Source: Mesorhizobium norvegicum (GTDB lineage: Bacteria > Pseudomonadota > Alphaproteobacteria > Rhizobiales > Rhizobiaceae). Taken from it: 64,000 nt of DNA. Numbering within the stretch: the first letter of the stretch is position 1; each line of letters starts with the position of its first letter. The notes under the pieces are model-generated. The model was not told the DNA's origin, searched no databases, and worked only from the letters and a program-made list of their open reading frames with translations. The position numbers and the translations under genes were made by a program. The DNA is taken from NCBI RefSeq assembly GCF_004919685.1, contig NZ_SMYZ01000005.1, positions 1 to 64,000 on the forward strand, in the 5' to 3' direction. Shown piece by piece: positions 36,474 through 46,554 of this stretch.

Positions 36474-39400
36474 ATGTCCGTATTCTTCATCAACCGGCCG
36501 ATCTTCGCCTGGGTGATCGCCATCGTGATCATGCTGGGCGGCCTGCTCGCGCTCACCTCGCTGCCGATCTCGCAATATCCGCAGATCGCGCCGACCACGG
36601 TCAACATCAGCGCCACCTATCCGGGCGCCGATGCGCAGACGGTCGAGAATTCGGTGACCAAGGTCATCGAGCAAGGCATGACCGGCATCGACAATCTCGA
36701 CTACATGACGGCGACGTCGACCTCGACCGGTTCGGCCTCGATCACGCTGACCTTCACCACATCAGCCGATCCCGACACCGCCCAGGTGCAGACGCAAAAC
36801 AAGCTGCAACTGGTGCAGTCGCAGCTGCCGCAGGTGGTGCAGAGCAACGGCATCACCGTCTCCAAATCCTCGACCGGCTTCCTGATGGTCATCGGTTTCG
36901 TCTCGACCGACGGCAAGATGAACTCGACCGATCTCGCCGACTATGTCGACGCCGCCGTCAACGACACGCTGAAACGCGTCGAGGGTGTCGGCTCGACGCA
37001 GCTGTTCGGTTCCGGCTATGCCATGCGCATCTGGCTCGACCCCGACAAGCTCGCCAAATATGCCTTGATGCCGAGCGACGTGGCCACCGCGATCGAGGCG
37101 CAGAACACGCAGGTTTCGGCCGGCCAGCTCGGCGGCCTGCCGGCGCGCAAGGGCCAGCAGCTCAACGCGACAGTGACGGCCAAGAGCCGGCTGCAGACCG
37201 CCGAACAGTTCCGCAACATCATCCTGAAGAGCCAGACGGATGGCTCGCTGGTACGCCTCAACGATGTCGCCACCGTCGACCTCGGCGCCGAAAGCTATAC
37301 GACGCAAGCCAACTACAACGGCAAGCCGGCGGCCGGCGTCGCCGTCAATCTGGCGACCGGCGCCAACGCCATCAACACCGCCGAGGCGGTGCGCTCGACG
37401 ATCGCCCGCCTGAGCTCGACCTTCCCGCAAGGCGTCGAGGTCGTCTATCCCTACGACACCTCGCCCTTTGTGCGGCTGTCGATCGAGGAGGTGGTCAAGA
37501 CGCTGGCCGAGGCGATCGTGCTGGTGTTCCTGGTGATGTTCATCTTCCTGCAGAATTTGCGCGCCACCATCATCCCGACGATCGCCGTGCCGGTGGTGCT
37601 GCTCGGCACGTTCGGCGTGCTGTCGCTGTTCGGTTATTCCGTCAACACGCTGACCATGTTCGCCATGGTGCTGGCCATCGGCCTTTTGGTCGACGACGCC
37701 ATCGTCGTCGTCGAGAATGTCGAGCGCGTGATGCAGGAGGAGGGCCTGTCGCCGAAGGAGGCGACGCGCAAGTCGATGCACGAAATCACCGGCGCGCTGA
37801 TCGGCATCGCCACCGTGCTTTCGGCCGTGTTCGTGCCGATGGCTTTCTTCGGCGGCTCGACCGGCATCATCTACCGGCAATTCTCGGTGACGATCGTCTC
37901 GGCGATGGTGCTGTCCGTGCTGGTCGCACTTGTGCTGACGCCCGCACTTTGCGCCACCATCCTGCGGCCGCCCAAGGACCATGCGACGCAGACCGGTCCG
38001 TTCGGCTGGTTCAACCGGGTCTTCGATCGCGGTACGCTTGCCTATCGCGACGGCTCGCACGGCATCATCAACCGGTCCTGGCGCTTCCTCGTCGTGTTCC
38101 TCGCCATCGTCGTTGCCGTGGGCTGGATGTTTGCCCGGCTGCCGAGTTCGTTCCTGCCGGAAGAGGACCAGGGCATCCTGATCACCAGCGTGCAGCTGCC
38201 GGTCGGCGCGACGCAGGACCGCACCGAGCGCGTGCTGGCCCAGGTGACCGACCACTATCTCAAAGAGGAAAAGGACGCCGTCGACGGAGTGTTCACCGCT
38301 TCCGGCTTCGGCTTCGGCGGCGCCGGGCAGAATGTCGGCATCGCTTTCGTGCGGCTGAAGGATTTCGACCTGCGCAAATCGCCAGCCATGGCCGCACAGG
38401 CGATCGCCGGCCGCGCCATGGGAGCGTTTTCAAAGATCAGGGATGCGCAGGTCTTCGCGCTTGCGCCGCCCGCCATCCAGGGCTTCGGCAACACCAACGG
38501 CTTCGACTTCTACCTGCAGGACGTCAATGGCGCCGGGCATGGCGCGCTGATCCAGACGCGCAACCAGCTTCTGGCCCTGGCCGGGCAGAGCAAGGTGCTC
38601 GCCAACACAAGGCCTAACGGCCAGGAGGACCAGCCGCAATTCTCGGTCGACATCGACCAGGAAAAAGCCAGCGCGCTCGGCGTCAGCCTGGCCGACATCA
38701 ACAACACGCTCTCGACCGCCTGGGGCAGCGACTACGTCAATGACTTCATCGACCGCGGGCGGGTGAAGCCGGTCTATCTGCAGTCGGACCCGAACTTCCG
38801 CATGCAGCCGGAAGACCTGGACAAATGGCAAGTCCGCAATGCCAGCGGCGCCATGGTGCCGTTCTCGGCCTTCGCCTCCAGCCACTGGACATTCGGTTCG
38901 CCCAGGCTCGAACGCTACAATGGTTCGGCGGCGGTCGAGATCCAGGGCGCGGCGGCCACGGGCGTCAGTTCGGGTGCCGCCATGGACGAGATCGACAAGC
39001 TTGTCGCGCAACTGCCCGCCGGTTATTCCCACGAATGGACCGGCCTGTCGCACCAGGAGAAGCTTTCCGGCAACCAGGCGCTGTCGCTCTATGCGATCTC
39101 GGCACTTGTCGTGTTCCTGTGCCTGGCCGCGCTCTATGAGAGCTGGTCGATCCCGTTCGCGGTCATGCTCTCGGTGCCGATCGGCATCTTCGGCGCGCTG
39201 CTGGCGGCGAGCCTGTTCGGCCAATCCAACGACGTCTATTTCAAGGTCGGCCTGCTGACCACGATCGGTCTCGCCGCCAAGAACGCCATTCTCATCGTCG
39301 AGTTCGCCATCGAGCGGCAGACCGCCGGGATGGGGCTCGTCGAGGCCACGCTGGAGGCGGCGCGACAAAGGCTGCGACCGATCCTGATGACGTCGCTGGC

Positions 39401-39641
39401 CTTCATCCTCGGCGTGTTGCCGCTTGCGATTGCCAGCGGTGCGGGCTCCGGCGCGCAGAATTCCGTCGGCATCGGCGTCATGGGCGGCATGATCGCGGCG
39501 ACCGTGATCGGTGTGTTCCTGGTGCCGCTGCTGTTCGTCACGGTGCGCCGCATCTTCAAGGGCAGGGTGGTGAAGCAGGATACCGGGCCGAATACCGGGC
39601 AGGATACGGGCGAGACGCCAGCAACAGCCAACCAGCAATAA
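36474..39641 (+). CDS. AcrB-type (HAE1) RND multidrug efflux permease
   Basis: This 1055-residue protein begins [20 protein letters not shown], the classic HAE1 N-terminus, with [23 protein letters not shown] next. The proton-relay motif [18 protein letters not shown], the second-half [17 protein letters not shown] and the loop motif [10 protein letters not shown] are all present. It should export hydrophobic drugs, detergents, or plant or microbial phenolics through a tripartite complex with the AcrA-like adaptor and the NodT-type channel encoded on either side. Confidence 0.96.
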   Translation: MSVFFINRPIFAWVIAIVIMLGGLLALTSLPISQYPQIAPTTVNISATYPGADAQTVENSVTKVIEQGMTGIDNLDYMTATSTSTGSASITLTFTTSADPDTAQVQTQNKLQLVQSQLPQVVQSNGITVSKSSTGFLMVIGFVSTDGKMNSTDLADYVDAAVNDTLKRVEGVGSTQLFGSGYAMRIWLDPDKLAKYALMPSDVATAIEAQNTQVSAGQLGGLPARKGQQLNATVTAKSRLQTAEQFRNIILKSQTDGSLVRLNDVATVDLGAESYTTQANYNGKPAAGVAVNLATGANAINTAEAVRSTIARLSSTFPQGVEVVYPYDTSPFVRLSIEEVVKTLAEAIVLVFLVMFIFLQNLRATIIPTIAVPVVLLGTFGVLSLFGYSVNTLTMFAMVLAIGLLVDDAIVVVENVERVMQEEGLSPKEATRKSMHEITGALIGIATVLSAVFVPMAFFGGSTGIIYRQFSVTIVSAMVLSVLVALVLTPALCATILRPPKDHATQTGPFGWFNRVFDRGTLAYRDGSHGIINRSWRFLVVFLAIVVAVGWMFARLPSSFLPEEDQGILITSVQLPVGATQDRTERVLAQVTDHYLKEEKDAVDGVFTASGFGFGGAGQNVGIAFVRLKDFDLRKSPAMAAQAIAGRAMGAFSKIRDAQVFALAPPAIQGFGNTNGFDFYLQDVNGAGHGALIQTRNQLLALAGQSKVLANTRPNGQEDQPQFSVDIDQEKASALGVSLADINNTLSTAWGSDYVNDFIDRGRVKPVYLQSDPNFRMQPEDLDKWQVRNASGAMVPFSAFASSHWTFGSPRLERYNGSAAVEIQGAAATGVSSGAAMDEIDKLVAQLPAGYSHEWTGLSHQEKLSGNQALSLYAISALVVFLCLAALYESWSIPFAVMLSVPIGIFGALLAASLFGQSNDVYFKVGLLTTIGLAAKNAILIVEFAIERQTAGMGLVEATLEAARQRLRPILMTSLAFILGVLPLAIASGAGSGAQNSVGIGVMGGMIAATVIGVFLVPLLFVTVRRIFKGRVVKQDTGPNTGQDTGETPATANQQ

Positions 39642-39651
39642 GGGTTCTTCC

Positions 39652-41142
39652 ATGACAGGTTTCGAACGTGGCTCGGTGGCCGCGAGGCGGCTCATTGTGC
39701 CTATGCTTACCGCTGTCCTGCTTGCAGGATGCGTCGTCGGTCCGGACTATCAGACACCCATCCTGCCGATGCCGGCAAGCTGGAGCGGCCAGAAGCAGGC
39801 GAAGCCGGCCCAGCCGGCGCAATTGTCGAGATGGTGGCAGCGGCTGCGCGATCCCGCGCTGAACACGCTTGTCGACGAAGCGGTCGCCGGCAATCTCGAC
39901 GTCGCCACCGCCAAGGCCAGGATCCGCGAGGCGCGCGCCAGCTATCGCCAGAGTGCGGGCACCTTGCTGCCGTCGGCCGACGGATCCGGCTCTGCCACCC
40001 GCAACAAGTCGTCCGTAACCACGTCGGGCTCCGATGCCACCTACAGCGAATACCAGGCCGGCTTCGACGCCAGTTGGGAGCTCGATCTGTTCGGCGCCAA
40101 CCGCAGGGGCGTCGAGGCTGCGCGTTACGGGCTGGCCGCCTCGCAGGAGGAGCTGCGCTCGACGCTTCTGACCCTGGTCGGCGATGTCGCATCCTACTAC
40201 ACCCAGGCGCGCGGCTATCAGGCCCGCATCGCGCTCGCCCGGCGCTCGGCCGTATCGCAAAGGCAGACCGACGAACTCACCCGCACCATGGCGCAGGCGG
40301 GCACGGCAACCGCCGCCGACGTCGCCAAGGCGATGGGCCAGGCGGCGAGCACCGAAGCCGCGGTGCCGACACTGGAAGCAAGCTATGCGCAAGCCGTGCA
40401 TCGTCTCTCGGTGCTGACCGGCCGTCCGCCGGCTGCGCTCAGCGAGCGGCTGAAGCGCGGCGCGCCGATCCCGACGCCGCGCCTGCCGATCCCGACCGGC
40501 ATTCCCGCCGACATCCTTTTGGCGCGCCCCGATGTGCGCATGGCGGAACGGCAATACGCGCAATACACCGCCAAGATCGGCCAGGCCGAGGCGGCCCGCT
40601 ATCCCTCGGTCAGCCTGACGGGAGACATCAGCACGGCGGCGCTGAAGCTCGGCGACCTCGGCAAGAATTCGTCGATCGGCTGGTCGTTCGGGCCGACGCT
40701 CAGCGTGCCGCTGTTCAATGCCGGGCAATTGCAGGCGGCCGTCGAGGTCGCCAAGGCGCAGCGCGATCAATATTTCATTGCCTACCGGTCGTCGGTGCTG
40801 ACGGCGCTGGAGGATGTGGAGAATGCGCTCGTGCTGTTGTCGCAGGAGCGCATCAGGATCGGCAAGCTCGCCTCTTCAGCGAAATCCTATGGCGATGCGG
40901 CACGTCTCGAAGGCACGCTCTACAAGGCGGGCGAGACCAGCCTTCTCGATGTGCTCGACGCCCAGCGCTCGCTCTACTCGGCCGAGGACTCGCTGCTGCA
41001 AAGCCGCGTCCTGCTGGCGACGAATTACATTGCCCTCAACAAGGCGCTCGGCGGCGGCTGGGACGGCGCGGTCAACAGCGCGAAGCCGGAAATCGTCGAT
41101 GTCAAGACCGGTCCAAGGCTGGCGTCGAAGCCGGCCTTCTGA
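39652..41142 (+). CDS. NodT/TolC-family outer-membrane efflux lipoprotein
   Basis: This 496-residue outer-membrane channel subunit has a lipoprotein signal (MLTAVLLAGC), the family's start CVVGPDYQTPILPMPASW, and two outer-membrane efflux repeats (about 60-250 and 270-465) with the SWELDLFGANRRGVEAARY motif. A trimer forms the outer duct. It is the only outer-membrane component in the operon, so both upstream pump pairs probably use it (inference). It is followed by a strong hairpin, marking the end of the operon. Confidence 0.94.
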   Translation: MTGFERGSVAARRLIVPMLTAVLLAGCVVGPDYQTPILPMPASWSGQKQAKPAQPAQLSRWWQRLRDPALNTLVDEAVAGNLDVATAKARIREARASYRQSAGTLLPSADGSGSATRNKSSVTTSGSDATYSEYQAGFDASWELDLFGANRRGVEAARYGLAASQEELRSTLLTLVGDVASYYTQARGYQARIALARRSAVSQRQTDELTRTMAQAGTATAADVAKAMGQAASTEAAVPTLEASYAQAVHRLSVLTGRPPAALSERLKRGAPIPTPRLPIPTGIPADILLARPDVRMAERQYAQYTAKIGQAEAARYPSVSLTGDISTAALKLGDLGKNSSIGWSFGPTLSVPLFNAGQLQAAVEVAKAQRDQYFIAYRSSVLTALEDVENALVLLSQERIRIGKLASSAKSYGDAARLEGTLYKAGETSLLDVLDAQRSLYSAEDSLLQSRVLLATNYIALNKALGGGWDGAVNSAKPEIVDVKTGPRLASKPAF

Positions 41143-41183
41143 GGCAGCGGCGCCGTGCCCCATCAAGCCGCCGCCGCTGCCTC
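41141..41183 (+). terminator. Hairpin ending RND efflux operon
   Basis: GAGGCAGCGGCG (41141-41152) pairs perfectly with CGCCGCTGCCTC (41172-41183) around a 19-base loop. It starts within the stop codon of the outer-membrane factor gene. There is no T tract. Confidence 0.55.
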
Positions 41184-41262
41184 ACGACAGGCCCGCCGGT
41201 TCGCCCTATCTCCATGCCGCCGGGCGGGTTTTGGCCCTGCAGCAGGGAAGGACAAAACCAAA

Positions 41263-42144
41263 GTGACATCGATGCCCGTTGCCACGCGCGAAGCGGCGCC
41301 CTTGCCCGTCGCGGCGCTGATGGGCGCCATGGTGTCGATCCAGATCGGCGCCACCTTCGCCAAGGGTCTGTTCCCGCTGATCGGCGCGCAAGGCACGACG
41401 ACGCTGCGGCTGGTCATCGGCGCGCTGATGCTGATCGCGGTGCTGCGGCCCTGGCAGATGCGGCCCTCGCGCGCCACTCTGCCGTGGCTGGTCGCCTATG
41501 GGGTGACGCTTTGCGCGCTCAACCTTCTGTTCTACGCAGCGCTCGCCAGAATTCCGCTGGGCATCGCGGTGGCGCTGGAGTTTTCCGGCCCGCTTCTGGT
41601 GGCGACGCTGACCTCGCGGCGCGCCAGCGACTTTGCCTGGATCGCGCTGGCGGTGGCCGGCATCCTGCTGTTGTCGCCCTTCGTCCATTCCCTCGCGCCG
41701 CTTGACCCGATCGGGGTGATGCTGGCGCTGGCGGCCGGCGGCTTCTGGGCGCTCTATATCGTGCTGGCCCAGAAGGCCGGCGCGGAGCTTGGCACCCGCA
41801 CCACTGCCTACGGCATGGCCATCGCCGCCGTGCTGGTGCTGCCCTTCGGCGTGGCGCAGGCGGGAACCGCGCTACTCGCGCCCTCGATCCTGGTCAGCGC
41901 GCTGCTCGTCGGCCTGTTCTCCAGCGCGTTGCCGTTCTTTCTGGAGATGGTGGCGCTGACCCGGATGCCGGCCCGCATCTACGGCACGCTGACCTGCCTG
42001 GAGCCGGGGCTGGGCGCACTGGCCGGCTTCCTGTTCCTGCACGAGAGCCTGACCGCCACGCAATGCGTCGGGATCGCCGCCGTTATTGCCGCGGCTTTCG
42101 GTACTGCGGTCACCTCGAAGCCACCGGTGCCGTCGCCGGAGTAG
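41263..42144 (+). CDS. EamA/RhtA-type DMT superfamily exporter
   Basis: This protein of about 293 residues has ten predicted membrane helices and two EamA repeats. The second repeat shows the conserved ALTRMPARIYGTLTCLEPGLGALAGFLFLHESL. RhtA-type members export threonine, homoserine or other small metabolites. I propose the GTG at 41263, which has AAGGA ten bases upstream; an ATG lies at 41272. The frame extends to 41155, but that stretch overlaps the upstream hairpin and is not hydrophobic. The gene stands alone after the efflux operon. Confidence 0.85.
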   Translation: MTSMPVATREAAPLPVAALMGAMVSIQIGATFAKGLFPLIGAQGTTTLRLVIGALMLIAVLRPWQMRPSRATLPWLVAYGVTLCALNLLFYAALARIPLGIAVALEFSGPLLVATLTSRRASDFAWIALAVAGILLLSPFVHSLAPLDPIGVMLALAAGGFWALYIVLAQKAGAELGTRTTAYGMAIAAVLVLPFGVAQAGTALLAPSILVSALLVGLFSSALPFFLEMVALTRMPARIYGTLTCLEPGLGALAGFLFLHESLTATQCVGIAAVIAAAFGTAVTSKPPVPSPE

Positions 42145-42322
42145 GGGCGGGCGGGCGGCTCCTGGATATTTCCGAGTATTTCTGGAATTTTGCCGGCCAA
42201 ACGACGAAGCTTGGGCGCATTCTTGTCCAAAACAGCATTGAAATTGTCGCCTTCGGCATCAGTATTTCTGGCTCTGGACAGACCGTGATCTGGTCCAATA
42301 CGGTGCGCGTCGAAGTGAAGAC

Positions 42323-43309
42323 GTGTGTTTGGAAAAGGCCGGTAGCTGCTTGCAAAAGAATGTCTTCTCATCGGTCGATTTGCCTTCGCATCTGGACCAC
42401 CGCGCGCGGTTCGCGCTCTGGCAGGACATCCATGTCGCTGAGATATGGTCGGTCGAATATACGATTTCCGAGAAGCTGTCGTTCCAGGCCGCGATCGAAG
42501 CGACAGCCGTCGGGTCGCTGGTGCTTGGGCAGATGGCCGGGACGATCCGGCATGCCAGCCGCAAGGCGAGCAACATCGCCGCCGATGGCCGGGACGGCTA
42601 TCTGCTGCTGGTCAACAATGGCGATACGGTGCTCAGCGGCACCCAGATTGGCCGCGACTATCGCGTCGGCAAAGGTGAGGCAGCACTCGTCTCGGCTTCG
42701 GAAGCGTTGCAGATGACCGGCGGCGACAACAATGTCTGGGCCAATGTGGTGCTGCCGCGCATCGTTCTGGAGAATGCCTTCACGCATGTCGAGGACCGGT
42801 TGGCGTTGACCATCGGCGCCGACAACGAGGCGCTCGACATGCTCAAGCGCTATTGCAGCTTCCTGGAAGCGGGTCCCGCCTTGCTGTCGCCCGATCTCAT
42901 CGGCCATGCCACCGAAACGATCGTCGATCTGATCGGCCTGGCGACCGGCGCCAAGGGCGAGGCGGCCGAACTGGCGGGCCTACGCGGCCTGCGCGCGGCA
43001 AGGCTGCAGGCCATCCTGCAAAAGATGCGCGACAATTTCGCCGATCCCGCCATTTCGGCTCAGAGCGTTGCCGGGCAATTGCGGCTGTCCGTGCGCTATG
43101 TCCATGACCTGCTCCAGGAAACCGGGGTGAGCTTCGCCGAGCGCATTCTCGAACTGCGCTTGCAGAGGGCGCATCGCATACTCCGCGACAGGCACAACGA
43201 CCGCATGCGGATCAGCGAGATCGCGCTGCTCAGTGGCTTCTCCGACGTCTCCTATTTCAACCGTTGCTTCCGCCGTCGCTTCGGTTCGACGCCGGGCAGT
43301 GCCAGGTAG
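42323..43309 (+). CDS. AraC family transcriptional regulator
   Basis: This protein of about 328 residues has an N-terminal cupin-like ligand region of the AraC-binding type (WSVEYTISEKLSFQAAIEATAVGSL, then GQMAGTIRHASRK and VNNGDTVLSGTQIGRDYRVGKGEAALVSASE) and a C-terminal double helix-turn-helix (about 225-325: SAQSVAGQLRLSVRYVHDLL, ISEIALLSGFSDVSYFNRCFRRRFGSTP). The start is probably GTG at 42323 with a weak ribosome site; later TTG codons are alternatives. It lies between a DMT exporter and two Omp25-like genes, all on the same strand, so its targets are not obvious. Confidence 0.9.
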   Translation: MCLEKAGSCLQKNVFSSVDLPSHLDHRARFALWQDIHVAEIWSVEYTISEKLSFQAAIEATAVGSLVLGQMAGTIRHASRKASNIAADGRDGYLLLVNNGDTVLSGTQIGRDYRVGKGEAALVSASEALQMTGGDNNVWANVVLPRIVLENAFTHVEDRLALTIGADNEALDMLKRYCSFLEAGPALLSPDLIGHATETIVDLIGLATGAKGEAAELAGLRGLRAARLQAILQKMRDNFADPAISAQSVAGQLRLSVRYVHDLLQETGVSFAERILELRLQRAHRILRDRHNDRMRISEIALLSGFSDVSYFNRCFRRRFGSTPGSAR

Positions 43310-43536
43310 TCTCGCCGACAGCGAAACCTGCCGAATGCACGGCGCATCAATCGACTGAGGCCGAATGGCCACACCGACCGGGAAAGTGCTGCGGTGCTTT
43401 CCCGGACAATTCGGGTGCAGCCCAGCCCAAGACGCGGCCGGCGGACAATGCAACACCGGATTTCTCGACAACAGCTGGATCTCCGCGGGCATCCGCGCGG
43501 CGGCGACCACGACAATTTTGGGGCGGCAGACAAACC

Positions 43537-44232
43537 ATGAAAACTCTTCTTCTCGCGACAGCCATCATTCTCGCGCCGGCCGGCATGGCATGCGCGGCTG
43601 ACATCAGCGAGGCTTCGCCCGTCGCCTCCTCCTACGACTGGTCCGGCCTCTATGCCGGCGTTCACTTCGGCTATGCATCCGGAAAGTCCAATCTGTTCAT
43701 CGGCGGCGCTGGCCTCGGCGGCACCGACATCAACGCTCCCCTCGATCCGAGCGGTTTTGTTGGCGGCGTGCATATCGGCCTCAACCAGGAATTGGCGAAC
43801 AGCTTCGTGCTCGGTGCCGAGGCTGACATTGCGTACAGCAATGTAGATGCGGTGGGCACCTTCGCCGGTGCCGGCGCGCTGTTCAAGAGCGAAGTCAAGT
43901 GGTCGGGTTCGGCGCGGCTGCGGGCTGGTTATGCTTTCGATCGCACTTTGCCTTACATCACAGCAGGCGTGGCCGCTGCCAAGTATGAAGTGAGCGTGAT
44001 GACCACCGGCCCCGGCGGTACAATACCGGTCCATGACGAAACCCATCTTGGCTGGACGGCTGGGGCTGGCGTTGAGCACGCCTTCACCGACAGGTGGATC
44101 GCGCGGGTCGAATATCGCTACTCCGACTTCGGCAAAAAGGACGTTTCGGTACCGCTTTTTGGTCCTGGAACGGTTGCGAACTTCGATCTCAAGACTCACG
44201 ATGTCAGGGTCGGGCTCAGCTACAAGTTCTGA
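43537..44232 (+). CDS. Omp25/Omp31-type outer-membrane beta-barrel protein
   Basis: This 231-residue protein starts with a signal peptide (MKTLLLATAIILAPAGMACA) and continues ADISEASPVASSYDWSGLYAGVHFGYASG, the standard start of the rhizobial and Brucella Omp25/Omp31 eight-stranded barrels. It ends THDVRVGLSYKF, with the terminal aromatic residue needed for outer-membrane insertion. The same frame runs upstream to 43264 inside the AraC gene, but the signal peptide fixes the start at 43537. It is followed by a paralogue at 44303-45019. Confidence 0.92.
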   Translation: MKTLLLATAIILAPAGMACAADISEASPVASSYDWSGLYAGVHFGYASGKSNLFIGGAGLGGTDINAPLDPSGFVGGVHIGLNQELANSFVLGAEADIAYSNVDAVGTFAGAGALFKSEVKWSGSARLRAGYAFDRTLPYITAGVAAAKYEVSVMTTGPGGTIPVHDETHLGWTAGAGVEHAFTDRWIARVEYRYSDFGKKDVSVPLFGPGTVANFDLKTHDVRVGLSYKF

Positions 44233-44251
44233 CCTGGCGTCGCTGAACAAA

Positions 44252-44276
44252 CCCCCGCGCTTTTTTTGCGCGGGGG
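44252..44276 (+). terminator. Hairpin between the two Omp25-like genes
   Basis: CCCCCGCGC and GCGCGGGGG form a perfect 9-bp stem with a loop of seven T. It lies 20 bases after the first Omp gene's stop. The thymines are in the loop rather than after the stem, so it could act as an attenuator or RNA stabiliser as well as a terminator. Confidence 0.5.
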
Positions 44277-44302
44277 AGGCAATAGTTTCGGGATAGCAAA
44301 CG

Positions 44303-45019
44303 ATGAAAACCATTCTTCTCGCCACGGCCTTCATCCTCACGCCTTTCGGTATGGCGTCCGCGGCGGACACCGGCGAGGTCTTGCCGGTTGCCGCCACCTA
44401 CGGCTGGTCCGGCGTCTATGTCGGCGCGCAGGCCGGGTATGCCTGGGGGGACGCGAGGGTCGGGCAAACCTTTGCCCCGGACAGCTTCGACAATTACGGC
44501 TGGGGCTATAGTCCGTCCGGTGGTTTCGGCGGTCTTTATGCCGGCTACAACAAGCAGTTCGACGGCGGGCTGGTTCTTGGTATCGAGGGCGACTACAGCT
44601 TCGCCAGCGTGAAGGGCACGACGCTATACCGGGCGCTCGGCGTCGATGACCCTGCCTTTGGCGGCGAGCTTGAGCTGGAGTCGGTTGGCACCGTGCGCCT
44701 GAGAGCCGGCTATGCGATGGATCGCTGGCTTCCCTTTGTCACCGGCGGCCTGGCTGTGGCAAGCTATAAGCACACTACCACCGACATTCCGGGCGGTCCC
44801 TATGCCGACGCCAAAGACACCATCACCGGCTACACGCTGGGCGCCGGTGCGGAATACGCCGTCACCGACAATTGGGTGGTCCGCGGCGAGTACCGGTTCG
44901 CCGATTTCGGCCGCCACACGTCACGGCGGCACTTCATCTCCGATGGAGCCCCGCTCGGCCCCGACGAGATCGAGTTGACGACGCACGATGTCCGGATCGG
45001 TGTTGCCTACAAGTTCTGA
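44303..45019 (+). CDS. Omp25/Omp31-type outer-membrane beta-barrel protein (paralogue)
   Basis: This 238-residue protein has a near-identical signal peptide (MKTILLATAFILTPFGMASAADTGEVLPVA) and the same plan as its upstream neighbour: YGWSGVYVGAQAGYAWGD at the start, GYNKQFDGGLVLGIEGDYSF in the middle, and EYRFADFG with THDVRIGVAYKF at the end. The loops differ (for example HTSRRHFISDGAPLGPDEI). The pair is a tandem duplication that has diverged mainly in surface-exposed loops. Such proteins are abundant envelope components. A REP-like element follows at 45051-45090. Confidence 0.92.
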   Translation: MKTILLATAFILTPFGMASAADTGEVLPVAATYGWSGVYVGAQAGYAWGDARVGQTFAPDSFDNYGWGYSPSGGFGGLYAGYNKQFDGGLVLGIEGDYSFASVKGTTLYRALGVDDPAFGGELELESVGTVRLRAGYAMDRWLPFVTGGLAVASYKHTTTDIPGGPYADAKDTITGYTLGAGAEYAVTDNWVVRGEYRFADFGRHTSRRHFISDGAPLGPDEIELTTHDVRIGVAYKF

Positions 45020-45050
45020 TCGGCATTCCCGGATCGAACAAAATCGCTGA

Positions 45051-45090
45051 AGCTGCCAAATCTCCCCCAGGTGGGGGAGAAAGCGCTCAG
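45051..45090. repeat. REP-like palindrome
   Basis: A single short unit, tctcccccaggtgggggaga preceded by gctgccaaa, lies 32 bases after the second Omp25-like gene and 80 bases before the NfeD gene. It matches one half of the repeat at 5944-5990. Confidence 0.7.
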
Positions 45091-45171
45091 CCGCGTTCGC
45101 CGATGACCGCCATCACTCCCCCATGGACTTCGCCAAAATACAACCCATATTGAATCCATGGAGCTTTGAGC

Positions 45172-46554
45172 GTGACCTTCGCGCGGGTGGCCCTTCTTGC
45201 CGTGGCCTTCGTTGTCGCGGCTGTCTTTTCTCCCCTCTCTTCGGCCGGGAGCGAGAAGGTCGCGCTGAGCGTCGCGATCGACGGCGCCATCGGGCCGGCA
45301 AGCACAAGGCAGCTCGAGGAAGCGCTCGATATCGCCGCCAAGCGGGACGCCGAAGTCCTCATCCTTCAACTCGATACGCCCGGCGGGCTGGTCACCTCGA
45401 TGCGCGAGATGATTGCCGATATCCTCGCTTCGCCGGTGCCTGTCATCGGCTATGTCGCGCCGGCCGGCGGCCATGCGGCGAGTGCCGGCACCTACATCCT
45501 CTACGCTACCCATGTCGCAGCGATGGCGCCGGGAACCAATCTGGGCGCCGCGACGCCGGTCGAGATAGGCGGGCTGCCGTCGCTTCCGGGCGGCGACAAG
45601 GACAACGGCCCGGCCAAGGACGAGAAGGACGCCACCGGGCGGCCGGCGGGCGACGCGATGATGGCCAAGGTGACCAACGACGCGGTTGCCTTGATCCGCT
45701 CGCTTGCCGAACTGCGCGGTCGCAATGGCGACTGGGGCGAGAAGGCCGTGCGCGAGGCGGCGAGCCTGTCGGCCAATGCGGCGCTGCAGGAACATGTCAT
45801 CGACTTCGTCGCCCACGACACCACCGAGCTCCTGCAACTGGCCGATGGGCGCACGGTGGATGTGGCCGGCAGGAAAGTGGTTCTGGCGACGAAAGGGCTG
45901 CCGGTCGAGACGCTGGAGCCCGGCTGGTTCATCCGGCTTCTGGCCGTCATCACCGATCCGAACATCGCCATCATCCTGATGCTGGTCGGCGTCTATGCCA
46001 TCATCTTCGAGTTCACCAGCCCCGGCGCGGTGGCGCCCGGCGTCATCGGCACGATTTGCCTCGTGCTTGGGCTCTATGCACTCAATCTCCTGCCGATCAA
46101 TTATACCGGCCTCGCCCTGATGCTGCTCGGCGTCGGCTTCCTCGTCGTCGAGGCCTTCAACCCCACCGTGGTGCTTGGACTCGGCGGCGTGGCCGCCTTT
46201 CTGCTCGGCGCCGCCATGCTGCTCAAGACCCAAGGACCGGGCTTCGCCGTGTCATGGGCCGTCATCGGTCCCGCCGCAGCGCTGACGATGGGGCTCGCGC
46301 TCCTCACCGGCACGTATGTCTGGGCGGCGCGCAAGAACCTGCCGCGCGTTGGCGGCGAGGCGATGCGCGGATTGCCGGCCGAGATCCTCGACTGGCAGGG
46401 CGGCGAGGGCCATGTGCTGGCCCAGGGCGAGCGCTGGCGGGCGAAGGCCGACGAACCCATCGCACCTGGCGACAGCGTCGAGGTGACCGATATCAGAGAC
46501 CTCGTGCTGACCGTGCGGCGCCGCGATGCGGCAAAGAATGGAGCAAGACAATGA
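45172..46554 (+). CDS. NfeD-family membrane protein with ClpP-class serine protease domain
   Basis: This 460-residue protein has a signal peptide, a periplasmic SppA/ClpP-like protease domain (about 30-215) and a C-terminal membrane part with NfeD beta-barrel (about 245-460). The nucleophile is S104 in [11 protein letters not shown], and a lysine in [23 protein letters not shown] is positioned like the catalytic lysine of the archaeal homologue. I chose the GTG at 45172, eight bases after GGAG; a TTG at 45166 is also open. It overlaps the slipin gene by ATGA. The archaeal homologue cleaves the C-terminus of stomatin, so the slipin is the likely partner or substrate. Confidence 0.92.
   Translation: MTFARVALLAVAFVVAAVFSPLSSAGSEKVALSVAIDGAIGPASTRQLEEALDIAAKRDAEVLILQLDTPGGLVTSMREMIADILASPVPVIGYVAPAGGHAASAGTYILYATHVAAMAPGTNLGAATPVEIGGLPSLPGGDKDNGPAKDEKDATGRPAGDAMMAKVTNDAVALIRSLAELRGRNGDWGEKAVREAASLSANAALQEHVIDFVAHDTTELLQLADGRTVDVAGRKVVLATKGLPVETLEPGWFIRLLAVITDPNIAIILMLVGVYAIIFEFTSPGAVAPGVIGTICLVLGLYALNLLPINYTGLALMLLGVGFLVVEAFNPTVVLGLGGVAAFLLGAAMLLKTQGPGFAVSWAVIGPAAALTMGLALLTGTYVWAARKNLPRVGGEAMRGLPAEILDWQGGEGHVLAQGERWRAKADEPIAPGDSVEVTDIRDLVLTVRRRDAAKNGARQ

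Noticed and set aside
45123..46550. Long in-frame upstream extension of the slipin gene through the NfeD gene
   Set aside because: The stretch is a shifted reading of the NfeD coding sequence with Arg/Gly-rich nonsense composition. The slipin begins with its own ATG and membrane hairpin at 46551.
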